From an uncultured Bacteroidales bacterium (GTDB lineage: Bacteria; Bacteroidota; Bacteroidia; Bacteroidales; ML635J-15), in contig CALJNE010000018.1 of the NCBI GenBank assembly GCA_937982115.1, positions 1-64,000 of the forward strand: a stretch of 64,000 nucleotides of DNA, in the 5' to 3' direction. The stretch's first letter is position 1. Every line of letters begins with the position of its first letter. This document shows, piece by piece, positions 53,475 through 63,209 of this stretch. Both the position numbers and the translations under genes were made by a program. Below the pieces are notes generated by a model. It worked only from the letters and a program-made list of their open reading frames with translations, was not told the origin of the DNA and did not search any database.

Positions 53475-54353
53475 TCAGAATCTGCTCAGATCTTGTTTGA
53501 TTTTTGAGGAGAGTGTTTCGGAAGCAGGGACTAAAGGTAATCTAAATTCGTTTTTTATTAGATTTTTTTGAGCGAGATATTCTTTAATTCCGACAGGATT
53601 GCCTTCAGCAAACATTAGTTTTATGCTTTCAAGAAGTTTATAATGATAATTTGCAGCCTCGAAAAAATTATTTTTCAGAGCGAGTTTTACCATTTGTGAT
53701 ACTTCTTTTGGGAAGGCGTTGGCAGCAACGGAAATTACTCCTTCACAACCTACAGACATTAAAGGAAGTGTAAGAGCATCATCTCCTGAAATAACAGTAA
53801 AATCAACAGGCTTTTTGTGAATTAAATTCATAATTTGCTCTACATTTCCGGAAGCTTCTTTAATCGCTGTTATATTCTCAAAATCGTTTACCAGTCTTAA
53901 AACTGTTTCCGGCAAGATGTTAACTCCTGTACGACCGGGAACATTATAAAGAATAATCTCTACAGGTGCAACAGTTGCAATTGCAGCAAAATGGTTGTAG
54001 AGTCCTTCCTGATTTGGTTTGTTGTAATATGGAGTAACCGATAAAATTCCTTGAACTCCGATCAAGTCGGTATGTTTAATTTTTTCAATGACTTCAGAAG
54101 TATTGTTTCCACCAATTCCGTACATTATCGGTACACGGCAATTGATTTTTTGTTTTGCAAAGTTTAATATTTTATTTTTTTCTTTGCTATCAAGAGTTGC
54201 TGATTCTGCTGTTGTTCCCATTACAAGTATATAATCAACTCCGCCGTCAATAACGTAATCAATCATTTTGTCAAAAGCATCAAAATCAACAGCTTTATTT
54301 TCATCAAAAGGAGTTATTAAGGCAACACCGGTACCGATAAAATTAGTTTTCAT
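53475..54353 (-). CDS. dapA: 4-hydroxy-tetrahydrodipicolinate synthase
   Basis: 292-residue TIM-barrel aldolase of lysine/diaminopimelate synthesis, condensing pyruvate with aspartate semialdehyde. The Schiff-base lysine is Lys165 (ITAIKEASGN), the catalytic Tyr is Tyr136 (LYNVPGRTG), and the substrate loop GTTAES is near 46-51. The ATG at 54353 is preferred to the TTG at 54359. It overlaps the end of the DUF6913 gene by 11 bases, so the two form an operon. Confidence 0.95.
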   Translation of the reverse strand: MKTNFIGTGVALITPFDENKAVDFDAFDKMIDYVIDGGVDYILVMGTTAESATLDSKEKNKILNFAKQKINCRVPIMYGIGGNNTSEVIEKIKHTDLIGVQGILSVTPYYNKPNQEGLYNHFAAIATVAPVEIILYNVPGRTGVNILPETVLRLVNDFENITAIKEASGNVEQIMNLIHKKPVDFTVISGDDALTLPLMSVGCEGVISVAANAFPKEVSQMVKLALKNNFFEAANYHYKLLESIKLMFAEGNPVGIKEYLAQKNLIKNEFRLPLVPASETLSSKIKQDLSRF

Positions 54354-54930
54354 AATCAAAGGGTTTAATAATATTTAAATAGTGAATTATAGCGTCATAA
54401 AGAATTTTTATATCTGAGTATTCAGTTTGAGTTTCCTCCTCTTCGGGCTTTGGAGTCATAATCATTAAATCATAAATTTCGGGATAAAAATCTGTTTGAT
54501 GTCCGATTTTAAAAAGGGCTTTTGAATTAGCAACAACGATTTTTACTGATATGCAAGATTTTGTGCACAAATCAATCAGGACGTCAAATTCTTGATTTAC
54601 AAACTCTTCCACAGAAATTTCATTAGGTTGCAGCGAAAAATTCAAATCGCTAAGACAAAAAAATGAAAAATCAAGAGGTTGAATATGAAAATCATCCAGC
54701 TGTTTTTTTTCGACAAAGCCGAGAGCCTTAACTTTTGGAATCTGATTTTGCAGCTCTTTGATTTTAGCTTTTACAAAATTAAAATCACTTATGCGGGTAG
54801 CATTAAAAATTATTCCCAGTGATTTAATATCTTTAAAGTTACAAACTACGGGCTGTCGTTTAATATTGCAAGTAAGTTTGCGAAGTTTCTTTTTTGCAAG
54901 ATAATATTTGAATTTATCAACAATCTTCAT
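54343..54930 (-). CDS. DUF6913-like conserved protein upstream of dapA
   Basis: 195 residues, no signal peptide, beginning MKIVDKFKYYLAKKKLRKL. The body has alternating strand/helix elements (KSLGIIFNATRISDFNFVKA, KVKALGFVEKK, DFSFFCLSDLNFS, FDVLIDLCTKSCISVKIVVA) that fit a Bacteroidota-specific family commonly next to dapA. Function unknown. The start at 54930 is chosen because it follows a -7 box by 18 bases; a longer frame would run through the RNase P RNA gene in antisense. Confidence 0.75.
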   Translation of the reverse strand: MKIVDKFKYYLAKKKLRKLTCNIKRQPVVCNFKDIKSLGIIFNATRISDFNFVKAKIKELQNQIPKVKALGFVEKKQLDDFHIQPLDFSFFCLSDLNFSLQPNEISVEEFVNQEFDVLIDLCTKSCISVKIVVANSKALFKIGHQTDFYPEIYDLMIMTPKPEEEETQTEYSDIKILYDAIIHYLNIIKPFDYEN

Positions 54931-54948
54931 ATTGAGAAAACGAAAGAA

Positions 54949-54956
54949 CAAAGATA
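54949..54956 (-). promoter_or_regulatory. -7 promoter element of the DUF6913-dapA operon
   Basis: TATCTTTG on the minus strand, 18 bases before the ATG at 54930; divergent from the rnpB promoter. Confidence 0.6.
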
Positions 54957-54997
54957 TAATAAATGCAATAAAAATAGAAAGCAATAATAAAAAATTG

Positions 54998-55005
54998 TAA
55001 TTTTG
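54998..55005 (+). promoter_or_regulatory. -7 promoter element of rnpB
   Basis: TAATTTTG, ending four bases before the first paired base of the RNase P RNA. Confidence 0.65.
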
Positions 55006-55009
55006 CAGT

Positions 55010-55326
55010 GAAGCAGGAAATTCTATCGCCTCGGAGAAAGCTTCGGGGAGGAAAGTCCGGACAACAGAGGGCACTGCACTTTCGAAAGAAAGATATCCGT
55101 GAGGGTATGTTTGCGAAGAAGAAAATAACCGTCCTGCATTGTTGGGACAAAGGTGAGAAGGTGGGGTAAGAGCCCACCGGTAACAGTGGTGACATTGTTA
55201 GCCGTTCGCTCTGCAGGTTGCAAGATCATGTACACCGGCGTTTAAGGGCTGCCCGTCCGTGCCGGGGGGTGGATCGCATTAGATAAATGATAGAACTCGA
55301 CAGAATCCGGCTTATATTCCTGCTTC
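55010..55326 (+). ncRNA. rnpB: RNase P RNA, bacterial class A
   Basis: About 317 nt, the catalytic RNA that trims tRNA 5' leaders. The ends GAAGCAGG (55010-55017) and CCTGCTTC (55319-55326) form helix P1. The conserved 5' core GAGGAAAGTCCGGAC (near 55048) and 3' core GATAGAACTCGACAGAATCC (near 55288) are present, as are the AGGGCACTGC and GGTAACAGTGGTGA-type segments between. A T-run directly follows P1. Reverse-strand open frames across it are spurious. Confidence 0.94.
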
Positions 55327-55391
55327 GTTTTTTTCAAAACAATTTCATTGTTTTGCTGTTTTAAAGCAAATTATTATTTTCGAGAAAATTT

Positions 55392-55399
55392 TAAATTTG
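55392..55399 (+). promoter_or_regulatory. -7 promoter element of the TlpA-like gene
   Basis: TAAATTTG ends five bases before the ATG at 55405, predicting a leaderless or nearly leaderless transcript. Confidence 0.55.
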
Positions 55400-55404
55400 T
55401 TAGT

Positions 55405-56838
55405 ATGAAAATCAGAAATTTAGTTTTGATAGTTTTAGCGATTTCAATTTTTTCAGGTTCGTGTAAAAATAATCAGAAAAAAAGTGAGGTTAAAGAAGTA
55501 GAACCCGGGACAACAGTACTTAGCGGTCAATTAAATAATTATAAGGGGAACATTATCATATTAAAAACTATATCCGGCATAGACACTGTTTATATTAAGA
55601 ACGATGCGGGAGATTTTGAAAAAACAATAAAAACAAACTCTCCTATTTACGTTGATTTTATTAACGACAACAACAATTTGATTTTGTATCTCTTGCCCGA
55701 AGATGAATTAAAAATAAATGCAGATTGTACAGATTTCAATAAAACTGTAAAATTTGAGGGAAAATCTCAACCTGCAAATGAATATTTGAACGCTTTTATT
55801 ATTACGATAAAAAATGTAGGAATAAATTCAGAAAATTTCATATACTCCTCAAAATTAGAAACATTTAAAACCTCGCTTCAAAACCTTATAAATCAATTAG
55901 AAACAGGGTTAAACGATTTTTCAAAAAAACATAATAAAGAATTTGAAGAATTCATAAATCTTGAACGAGAAAGGATAAAAATGCTTAAAGCAAGTTTAAT
56001 GATAAGCTATTATAATCCTATATTAAGAACAGATAAAAAGAATGCAGATTTTGAAAAAGAAATCGAAACTGCAATTTATTCGGTAGATATGAACGACACC
56101 AAATTGTTAATGTTTTCGGATTTTAAAAATATTGGAATGAATGTTATAAACTACAAAATGAATATTGATTTACGCAAAACGCGTCGTGAATTAAAATCTG
56201 CTCCCGAATATACTGAAATGTTCTTCAAATATGTAAATGATATTTTCACTGAAAAAGATATTAAAGAAGAGATGTATTATGTGTTTATAAAAGAGTTTTT
56301 AAATTATTACGGACCGGAATCGGTATATGAAGCATATCTTGATTATAAGAATTTCACATCGAGCAGAGAACGTCTGAGCGAATTGGATAAAATTTTTGAA
56401 GAATTCAGTAAAACAGCTCCCGGTAAAGAGTGCATAAACTGGAAATTTCCGGACAAAAATGGAAAAGTTTACAGTTTAAGTGATTTCAAAGGAAAATATG
56501 TTTACATTGATGTATGGGCAAGCTGGTGTGGCCCGTGCAGAGCAGAAATTCCGTATTTGAAAGCCTTAAAAGAAAAGTTTAAAAATAAAAACATTGCTAT
56601 TATTGGGATTAGTGTGGATGAAAACAGAAATGATTGGATAAATATGCTTGAATCACAAAATATGAGTGGAATTCAACTTTATGCCGGAGGATGGAATAAT
56701 GATCTTGTTAATTTCTTTAAAATTAACGGGATTCCGAGATTTATTCTGCTTGATAAAGAAGGTAAGATAATTAATGCAAATGCTGAACGTCCATCCGGTA
56801 ATATTGAGAAAATAATTAGTAGTTTAGAAGGAATTTAA
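55405..56838 (+). CDS. TlpA-like thioredoxin-fold lipoprotein
   Basis: 477-residue lipoprotein (lipobox IFSGSC). The N-terminal domain (about 30-120) is a DUF4369-like sandwich (TTVLSGQLNNYKGNIIILKT), followed by a long helical linker (about 125-335) and a C-terminal AhpC/TSA-thioredoxin domain. The redox motif WASWCGPCRAEIPYL has both cysteines (CGPC), and the cis-Pro loop reads NGIPRFILLDKEG. It should act as a periplasmic thiol-disulfide oxidoreductase. Upstream in-frame start at 55348 would precede the promoter and lacks a signal peptide. Confidence 0.88.
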   Translation: MKIRNLVLIVLAISIFSGSCKNNQKKSEVKEVEPGTTVLSGQLNNYKGNIIILKTISGIDTVYIKNDAGDFEKTIKTNSPIYVDFINDNNNLILYLLPEDELKINADCTDFNKTVKFEGKSQPANEYLNAFIITIKNVGINSENFIYSSKLETFKTSLQNLINQLETGLNDFSKKHNKEFEEFINLERERIKMLKASLMISYYNPILRTDKKNADFEKEIETAIYSVDMNDTKLLMFSDFKNIGMNVINYKMNIDLRKTRRELKSAPEYTEMFFKYVNDIFTEKDIKEEMYYVFIKEFLNYYGPESVYEAYLDYKNFTSSRERLSELDKIFEEFSKTAPGKECINWKFPDKNGKVYSLSDFKGKYVYIDVWASWCGPCRAEIPYLKALKEKFKNKNIAIIGISVDENRNDWINMLESQNMSGIQLYAGGWNNDLVNFFKINGIPRFILLDKEGKIINANAERPSGNIEKIISSLEGI

Positions 56839-56875
56839 TTTCATTAAAGATTTGATTATCATGATTTTAATTGTA

Positions 56876-57997
56876 TCAACTTTTTGGAAATATTTTTAAC
56901 ACTTTAAAATCGGTATTAATCAGCATTACAAAAATTATCATTATAAACCATGGAATAAAAGTTAGAGATAATTCCTGTGGAAACCAGAACCAATTTAAAG
57001 AGATTATTATAATAAGTATTGCATAGCAGAATTTAAAGTATTCCCTGTATTTATTTTTCAGGATTATACCTAAAAATGCAGGTAAAGTCCATATTATATT
57101 AAGATTGTTTCCAATTGCGGGATGTAGTGAATATAATCCCAAAGCCAGCAAAAATATTCCGGTAAGTCCAAAAACGACACAAACAAGGAAATAAGTGAAT
57201 TTCCTGGTTTTATTAAAAACTGTGAGTAAAGTAATTATCAGTAGAATTAACCATGGACTTAAATAAGAAAAGATATTCGAGCTGTTATTGGGATAAGCAT
57301 CCACAATTACATTTTCTTCGAGAACCAGGTCTGAAGCCTTAAAAAATAGATACAAATAATCCGGCAAGAACATATAATCCGAAGGAGAAGCCTTTTGATC
57401 AGGAACTAATCCCATTCCTAGATTTATCCCGAAATTTATCCAATAATCTTTTTCGACATAAGGTTTTAAAAGTTGTCTAAAAGTTTTACCATGAAAGCCC
57501 GATTTTTCAAAGTCAATACGTTTATTTGTAGCTAACTCCAGCACATCTTTTATTTTCGTAGCACAATTATTTTGGAGGAAATCGTAGCGATAATATCGTT
57601 GCTCGGAATTATAATATTCTTCAAGTAGTTGGTAAATTTTTTCTTTTTCCTTAGGAGTAAGATCTAACACCTGTTCATAGATTTTCCTTTTAGTCTGTTC
57701 TGAAAAGTAAACAAAATAATAAAAATCATCTATTGACAAGCAATAATCCAGATCCCCTCGTATAAACTTTGTGTAAAAATTAGGCGTATTAAAGTCAAAA
57801 GTCCCGTAATTATATACTTTATCAATTCCGAGAGAATCATCTTTTATTCTAATGGCAGTGTGACCAAAATAAGCATAGAGTTCGTCGCCTGGTAATTGTG
57901 TAATAAGCGATACTCTTGCACCGGAAGACAGAGCAAAAACACTATTTAAAATCACTGAAAATAAGACAAATAATATAAAAAACTTCTTCATTTTCAT
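56876..57997 (-). CDS. DUF4105 / Lnb-N-domain membrane protein
   Basis: 373 residues: signal peptide, a periplasmic domain (about 22-180) of the DUF4105 / lacto-N-biosidase N-terminal type, and about five C-terminal membrane segments. Candidate papain-like catalytic residues are visible: His in YFGHTAIRI and Cys in FLQNNCATKIKDVLE. It may therefore be a membrane-tethered hydrolase or acyl-transfer enzyme of the cell envelope (inference). It starts 11 bases after murF-alr and should be in the same operon, so a peptidoglycan-linked role is plausible. Confidence 0.8.
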   Translation of the reverse strand: MKMKKFFILFVLFSVILNSVFALSSGARVSLITQLPGDELYAYFGHTAIRIKDDSLGIDKVYNYGTFDFNTPNFYTKFIRGDLDYCLSIDDFYYFVYFSEQTKRKIYEQVLDLTPKEKEKIYQLLEEYYNSEQRYYRYDFLQNNCATKIKDVLELATNKRIDFEKSGFHGKTFRQLLKPYVEKDYWINFGINLGMGLVPDQKASPSDYMFLPDYLYLFFKASDLVLEENVIVDAYPNNSSNIFSYLSPWLILLIITLLTVFNKTRKFTYFLVCVVFGLTGIFLLALGLYSLHPAIGNNLNIIWTLPAFLGIILKNKYREYFKFCYAILIIIISLNWFWFPQELSLTFIPWFIMIIFVMLINTDFKVLKIFPKS

Positions 57998-58008
57998 AAT
58001 TGGACTTT

Positions 58009-60477
58009 TTATTCTTCGTAATAAATACGTTTTACTCTTTGAGAAATTCCTGTGATAATTTCATAAGGAATGGTATTCAGTTTTTCAGCCATTTCACACA
58101 CAGTATTTTCTTTTCCAAAAACAATAACAGTATCTCCCTCGGCTGCATTAATTGCTGTAATATCAATCATGCATAAATCCATGCAAATATCTCCAATAGT
58201 TGGAGCTTTTTGACCATTAACAATGAAATACCAATTTCCGTTGCCCAATCGTCTATCGAGACCATCGGCATATCCTATAGGAACAGTAGCAATAACAGAA
58301 TCACGATTAACTTTACCGGAACGATTATAACTGACAGTGTCGCCTTTTTTTAATTTTTTAATTTGTAAAATCGAAGACTTTAACTGAGAAGCAGGTTCGG
58401 TAAATTTTGAGTTTATCAAAGAATCATAACCGTACAATCCAATTCCAAGTCTTACCATTTCGAAATGATACTGAGGAAACCTAATTATTCCTGCTGTATT
58501 CAGGACGTGTCTCACCGGCTTTATTCCTGTAAGATATACAATTTTATTATAAATTCTGTTAAAAATTTCGATTTGTATTCCTGTAAAAGAATCAAAACTG
58601 CTTTTGTCAGAAGCTGCAAGGTGTGTAAAAATAGAGCCAATTTTAAGATAAGGATTATTACATATAATTTCAGCGGCATTAAAAATATCTTCTTCAACAA
58701 GGCCAAGCCTGTGCATTCCGGTATCAATTTTTAAATGGATTTTAATTGTTTTCTTTTTATAAAATGCCCGAGCTGATAGATTTTGTAAAATTTTTAAAGA
58801 AAAAACTTCCGGTTCTATGTCGTAATCAAATAGTAAATCGGTTTGTTTTTGTAGGAAACTCATAACCATAATCGGAAGTAAAATTCCGTTATTTCTCAAG
58901 TCAATAGCTTCGTCAATATTTGCAACAGCAAGATAGTTTATTTTTTCGTGTTGCAACAGCGAGGCTATTTCGCGAAATCCGCTTCCGTAAGAATATGCTT
59001 TGGTAACTGCCATCAAAGATGTATCCTGATTTAATAAACTGCGAAAATATCTAAGATTTTTTCGTATTGTTCCCAAATCAGTTTCAAGTACAGTATCATG
59101 AGCTTTAAGTTCGAGGTGAGTAATAATTCTTTCGAAGCGAAAATTTCTGGAACCTTTTATCAAAATGGCATAATCGGTGAAATCAAAATTTTGCAGATTC
59201 CGGATGAAATCATCAACAGATTCAAAAAACATAGAGTCATGAGCAAAAATTTCTGCTCTTTGTAAAAGTTGTTTTCCTATCCCGATAAACTTTGAAATAT
59301 TTTTAAGTTTTAATAAATCTGCAACTTTATTATAAGGCAGGTCTTGATTAGAAACATTTCCGGCAAAATCCGAAAGAATAAGTAAAGTTTTTCTGCCATT
59401 TCTTTTTGAATTTAGATAATCAAGGGCTATTTCGAGAGAATTAATGTCGTTAATATATGAATCATTTATAATTAAGCTGTTCTTAATACCATCAATCGTT
59501 TGAAGACGCATAGAAATTTGCGGTAAGTTACTAAATCTTTTCAAGATTTTTTCGTCGGTATGTAAATCCAGCTCAAATAAAACAGAGAAACAAGTAAGAG
59601 CATTATAAACCGATGCTTTGTCAGTAAAAGGAATTATGATGCGAGCCGTTCCAAAGTTATACAAAATAGAAATTTCAGTTTGCGATGTTTGATGTTTTAT
59701 CTTTTTAATAAAAATATCTCCGTTTTGACCTTTTGACGACCATTTAATCAGTTTTTTATTTTTATATAAGTTTTGAATTTGACTACTAAGTATTTCATCG
59801 TCAGCAGGGAAAATTATTGAATGAGAATTTTTAGCCAGAGTAATTTTTTCATTAATTTTTTGGACAATATCATCAAAATTCTCTTGGTGGGCATCACCAA
59901 TGTTTGTAATAACTGATATTTCAGGTAAAATTATTTTTTGAAGTTTTTCCATTTCTCCCAGCTTGCTAATTCCGGCTTCAATAATTGCGAAGTCGTAATA
60001 ATCATCTAACAACCAGAGTGATAAAGGCACCCCAATTTGAGAGTTATAACTCTTAGGAGATTTGCAAACACGAAATTTTACTTCAAGCAGGTGGTTCAAC
60101 CATTCTTTCACAACTGTTTTGCCGTTACTGCCGGTTATTGCAATTATTTTTGATTTATATTTTTTTCTTTTAATAGCTGCAATTTGTTGCAGGGCAAAAA
60201 TGGGATCATCATGCAAAATAAAAGCAGCATCGGGAAACGGAGTATAATTAAAATTTTTATTCACGACAAAAGACCTGACGCCGATTTTGTAAAGCTCTTT
60301 TACAAAATTGTGACCATCATGATTGCTGCCTTTTATTGCTATGAATAAAACAGAATTGTTGTTAAAAGAATTCGATAATTTACGGCTATCAATTTCTATT
60401 TTATCGAAGAAAACATTTTCGTTTCCGAAAAACTCGGCCGAAATTTCAGAAGCTATTTGTTTTGTGTTGAATAACAT
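58009..60477 (-). CDS. MurF-Alr fusion: UDP-MurNAc-tripeptide:D-Ala-D-Ala ligase / alanine racemase
   Basis: 822-residue cytosolic fusion linking D-Ala supply to its use in peptidoglycan precursor synthesis. MurF part (about 1-450): ATP loop ITGSNGKTVVKEW near 113, and ICKSPKSYNSQIGVPLSLW. Alr part (about 455-822): PLP lysine Lys493 in MAVTKAYSYGSG, HLKIDTGMHRLG, and the second catalytic Tyr region VPIGYADGLDRR with GDICMDLCMID. This fusion is known in Bacteroidota. In MurF the ligase Lys/Glu set was not checked residue by residue. Overlaps the end of tdk by one base. Confidence 0.94.
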   Translation of the reverse strand: MLFNTKQIASEISAEFFGNENVFFDKIEIDSRKLSNSFNNNSVLFIAIKGSNHDGHNFVKELYKIGVRSFVVNKNFNYTPFPDAAFILHDDPIFALQQIAAIKRKKYKSKIIAITGSNGKTVVKEWLNHLLEVKFRVCKSPKSYNSQIGVPLSLWLLDDYYDFAIIEAGISKLGEMEKLQKIILPEISVITNIGDAHQENFDDIVQKINEKITLAKNSHSIIFPADDEILSSQIQNLYKNKKLIKWSSKGQNGDIFIKKIKHQTSQTEISILYNFGTARIIIPFTDKASVYNALTCFSVLFELDLHTDEKILKRFSNLPQISMRLQTIDGIKNSLIINDSYINDINSLEIALDYLNSKRNGRKTLLILSDFAGNVSNQDLPYNKVADLLKLKNISKFIGIGKQLLQRAEIFAHDSMFFESVDDFIRNLQNFDFTDYAILIKGSRNFRFERIITHLELKAHDTVLETDLGTIRKNLRYFRSLLNQDTSLMAVTKAYSYGSGFREIASLLQHEKINYLAVANIDEAIDLRNNGILLPIMVMSFLQKQTDLLFDYDIEPEVFSLKILQNLSARAFYKKKTIKIHLKIDTGMHRLGLVEEDIFNAAEIICNNPYLKIGSIFTHLAASDKSSFDSFTGIQIEIFNRIYNKIVYLTGIKPVRHVLNTAGIIRFPQYHFEMVRLGIGLYGYDSLINSKFTEPASQLKSSILQIKKLKKGDTVSYNRSGKVNRDSVIATVPIGYADGLDRRLGNGNWYFIVNGQKAPTIGDICMDLCMIDITAINAAEGDTVIVFGKENTVCEMAEKLNTIPYEIITGISQRVKRIYYEE

Positions 60478-61058
60478 TATTTTATTTCATTAGCAATATT
60501 ATAACATCTACGACAAAGAGGTTCGTAAATATCTTTTTCACCTAATTCAACGATTTTATTACTTTTAGTTTTGCGAAAACTGAACTGAGCGAGGTCGCCA
60601 CAATGCACACATACGGCATGAACTTTTGTTACATACTCTGCAACTGCAAAAAGGGCCGGCATAGGGCCAAAAGGTCGTCCTGCAAAATCCATATCCAGAC
60701 CAGCAACAATTACACGTGTTCCTTGATTTGCAAGTTTAGTACATACTTCTACAATTCCATTGTCAAAAAACTGAGCTTCATCAATACCAACAACATCAAC
60801 ATCATCAGCAAGAAGTAATATTTTCTGCGAAGATTCCACAGGAGTAGAACGAATGTAATTTGCATTATGAGAAACGACTTCATCTTCGCTATATCGAACA
60901 TCAATTGCTGGTTTAAAAATTTCTACTTTTTGTTTAGCAATTTCAGCTCTACGAAGTCGGCGGATAAGTTCTTCGGTTTTTCCCGAAAACATAGATCCGG
61001 CTATGACTTCAATCCATCCTTTTTTAGGTTCACCTTTTTTTAACTGATCTATAAACAT
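60477..61058 (-). CDS. tdk: Thymidine kinase, class II
   Basis: 193-residue cytosolic enzyme phosphorylating thymidine to dTMP. P-loop GSMFSGKT at residues 21-28, the DEAQFF motif (GIDEAQFFD, near 95) with catalytic Glu, and a zinc-binding set of cysteines (CVHCGD and CRRC). First gene of the tdk-murF/alr-DUF4105 operon; its stop shares one base with the next start. Confidence 0.96.
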   Translation of the reverse strand: MFIDQLKKGEPKKGWIEVIAGSMFSGKTEELIRRLRRAEIAKQKVEIFKPAIDVRYSEDEVVSHNANYIRSTPVESSQKILLLADDVDVVGIDEAQFFDNGIVEVCTKLANQGTRVIVAGLDMDFAGRPFGPMPALFAVAEYVTKVHAVCVHCGDLAQFSFRKTKSNKIVELGEKDIYEPLCRRCYNIANEIK

Positions 61059-61072
61059 TATTCTTTTTTTTC

Positions 61073-61100
61073 TAATTTTGTCAAAACAATTACAAATTTA
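61073..61100. promoter_or_regulatory. Divergent -7 elements between tdk and the 61114 gene
   Basis: TAATTTTG (61073-61080, plus strand) for the gene at 61114, and TAAATTTG on the minus strand (61093-61100) for tdk. The transcripts would be initiated across each other, each leader crossing the other promoter. Confidence 0.55.
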
Positions 61101-61113
61101 GAAAATTATTGAT

Positions 61114-61899
61114 ATGAATAAATTAAGTCAAACAAAAGAAAAACTAAAAAGAATTCAACTTTTTGTCGAAACAATTGAAGGTGAAGATATTAGCAATATT
61201 GAAAAGGATATTTTACTTGAAAAAATCAGGAATCTTTATGAAATTGTTTTAGGGATTGAGGAAGATGTTAAGACTACGAGCAGATTTGAAAAACAAGAAA
61301 AAGAAATTGAAAACATAGTTGATACCAATAAAGAAGTAAAAACTCAACTGGTTAAAGAAAAGATTCAAAAAACCGAACCTGTAAAATTAGAAAAGCCAGA
61401 GATTTTTGATATAGAATTTATTGAAGAAATAAATTCAAAAAATCATCAGAATGAAGAAACTGAACAAAAACAAACCAAAAAAGAGCCAGAACCTGTCAAA
61501 AAAGAAGAAAATACTATTCAAAGCCAACCAGCAAAACAAAAAACCTTATTCAATGGTAATACTAACACTGTTAAAACGGTTGGAGAAACTCTCGGACAGA
61601 ATAAAACTGCATTAAATGAAATCATTGGAAAGAATAAGCAACAGGACGACTTACTTACCAAACTAAATTTAAAACCAATCAGCGACATAAAATCCTCAAT
61701 AGGCATTGGCGACAGATTTTTGTACATACGCGAATTATTTAATAATGATAAAGAGCTTTTTGAGCAAGTTGTAAATCATTTAAACAATTTAAAAAATTAC
61801 GACGAAGCCTTAGAATACATTACTTCTAATTTTAATTGGAATTTTAGTGATGAGAATGTAGTTTCATTTTTAACAATAGTCAGAAGAAGATATCTATAA
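61114..61899 (+). CDS. Conserved coiled-coil cytoplasmic protein
   Basis: 261 residues, no signal peptide. The N-terminal half is helical and highly charged (Lys/Glu-rich, probable coiled coil about 1-60, then a low-complexity linker to about 165). The C-terminal ~75 residues form a conserved-looking helical domain (LKPISDIKSSIGIGDRFLYI, RELFNNDKELFEQVVNHLNN). This C-terminal block occurs in Bacteroidota hypothetical proteins; no function is known. The M28 peptidase gene follows after seven bases. Confidence 0.7.
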   Translation: MNKLSQTKEKLKRIQLFVETIEGEDISNIEKDILLEKIRNLYEIVLGIEEDVKTTSRFEKQEKEIENIVDTNKEVKTQLVKEKIQKTEPVKLEKPEIFDIEFIEEINSKNHQNEETEQKQTKKEPEPVKKEENTIQSQPAKQKTLFNGNTNTVKTVGETLGQNKTALNEIIGKNKQQDDLLTKLNLKPISDIKSSIGIGDRFLYIRELFNNDKELFEQVVNHLNNLKNYDEALEYITSNFNWNFSDENVVSFLTIVRRRYL

Positions 61900-61906
61900 C
61901 AAAATA

Positions 61907-63208
61907 ATGATACAATTGAATAAGGTCCGCTTTAATATTTTTTATGTAACATTTATACTGTTAAATTTTGTATTCAATATTTTATTATCACAGAATTTAA
62001 CACAAACAAAAAATAGAATACAAATTTTAAGTTCGGAAGAATTTCATGGAAGAGGCTACGTTTTTGATGGTGCTGACAAATCAGGAGAATATATTGCCAA
62101 TGAGTTGAGAATTATAGGAGTAAAAACTTTTAAAGAGTCTTATTTTCAATCATTTGCATATCCGGTTAATACTTTCCCTGAAGATGGATATGTGAAATTA
62201 AATGATAAAAAATTGATTCCGGGAAAAGATTATTTAATTGGACCTTCAAGTCCGAAAATTTCTAAAAAATACGAGATTTTTCTCCCAGATTCAATTTTGC
62301 TAAATGATACGATAAAATTTGAGGAAATACTTCGACAGTCGGATTTTAAAAACAAAGCTCTGGTAATAGATTATTTTAAAACCGAAAATATAGATATAAA
62401 GAAATATTACATTCGCAAGATGATGTATAATAAGGATTTCGGTTGTATCGTTGAGTTAATTCCTGATGAGTTGATGTGGTCTGTGAGTCGTTTTGTGCAA
62501 ACATATCCTGTAGTTAAGATTAAGAGAGAAAGTTTCGATTTTAAATCCAAAAATTTAAAAGTAAAAATAAAATCCAAATATGAGCAGGTTTTTTGGGCAA
62601 AAAATTTAATTGGATATATTCCTGGCGAAACCGACCGATATATAGTTTTCACTGCACATTATGATCATCTAGGCAGAATGGGGAAAAGTGTATATTTTCC
62701 GGGAGCACAGGATAATGCAAGCGGAGTTGCAATGCTTTTGGATTTAGCAGAATACTATTCAAAAAATCCACAAAAACATTCAATAGCATTTATGTTTTTC
62801 TATGGTGAGGAGGCAGGACTTTTAGGATCGAGGTTTTACACACAGTATCCCCTTTTTCCTCTTGAAAAGATAGATTTTTTAATAAATCTTGACCTTGTTG
62901 GAACAGGTGACGAAGGAATTACAGTTGTTAATGGGACAGAACAAGAATATGCAGATTATATGAAAACACTAAACGAAATAAATGACAAACTTGATTTATT
63001 GCCAAAAATTAAAGAAAGAGGAAAATCTTCCAATTCTGATCATGCACCATTTAATGATAAGGGAGTAAAAGGAGTTTTTATATACACATTGGGAGGAAAA
63101 ACGTATTATCATAGTCCAAAAGATAAACCGGAGACATTAACATTCTCAGGATACGAAAGTCTTTTTAAATTACTTACTGAATTTGTTTTAAGAATTGAAA
63201 ATCAATAA
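61907..63208 (+). CDS. Exported M28 family aminopeptidase
   Basis: 433-residue zinc peptidase with an N-terminal signal/anchor (about 9-29). The catalytic domain shows all M28 ligands: His in FTAHYDHLG, Asp in PGAQDNASG, Glu pair in YGEEAG, Asp in INLDLVGTGD and His in TYYHSPKDK. The prodomain-like region before it is shorter than in the other M28 protein (18076-19521) and lacks a clear PA insert. Second gene of a three-gene unit with the coiled-coil protein and rsmI (one-base gap). Confidence 0.88.
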   Translation: MIQLNKVRFNIFYVTFILLNFVFNILLSQNLTQTKNRIQILSSEEFHGRGYVFDGADKSGEYIANELRIIGVKTFKESYFQSFAYPVNTFPEDGYVKLNDKKLIPGKDYLIGPSSPKISKKYEIFLPDSILLNDTIKFEEILRQSDFKNKALVIDYFKTENIDIKKYYIRKMMYNKDFGCIVELIPDELMWSVSRFVQTYPVVKIKRESFDFKSKNLKVKIKSKYEQVFWAKNLIGYIPGETDRYIVFTAHYDHLGRMGKSVYFPGAQDNASGVAMLLDLAEYYSKNPQKHSIAFMFFYGEEAGLLGSRFYTQYPLFPLEKIDFLINLDLVGTGDEGITVVNGTEQEYADYMKTLNEINDKLDLLPKIKERGKSSNSDHAPFNDKGVKGVFIYTLGGKTYYHSPKDKPETLTFSGYESLFKLLTEFVLRIENQ

Positions 63209-63209
63209 A

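Noticed and set aside
54917-55235. Reverse-strand open reading frames across the RNase P RNA region
   Set aside because: They are antisense to a clearly conserved structural RNA (P1 stem and core motifs present); low-complexity, no start context. The true start of the DUF6913 gene is at 54930.
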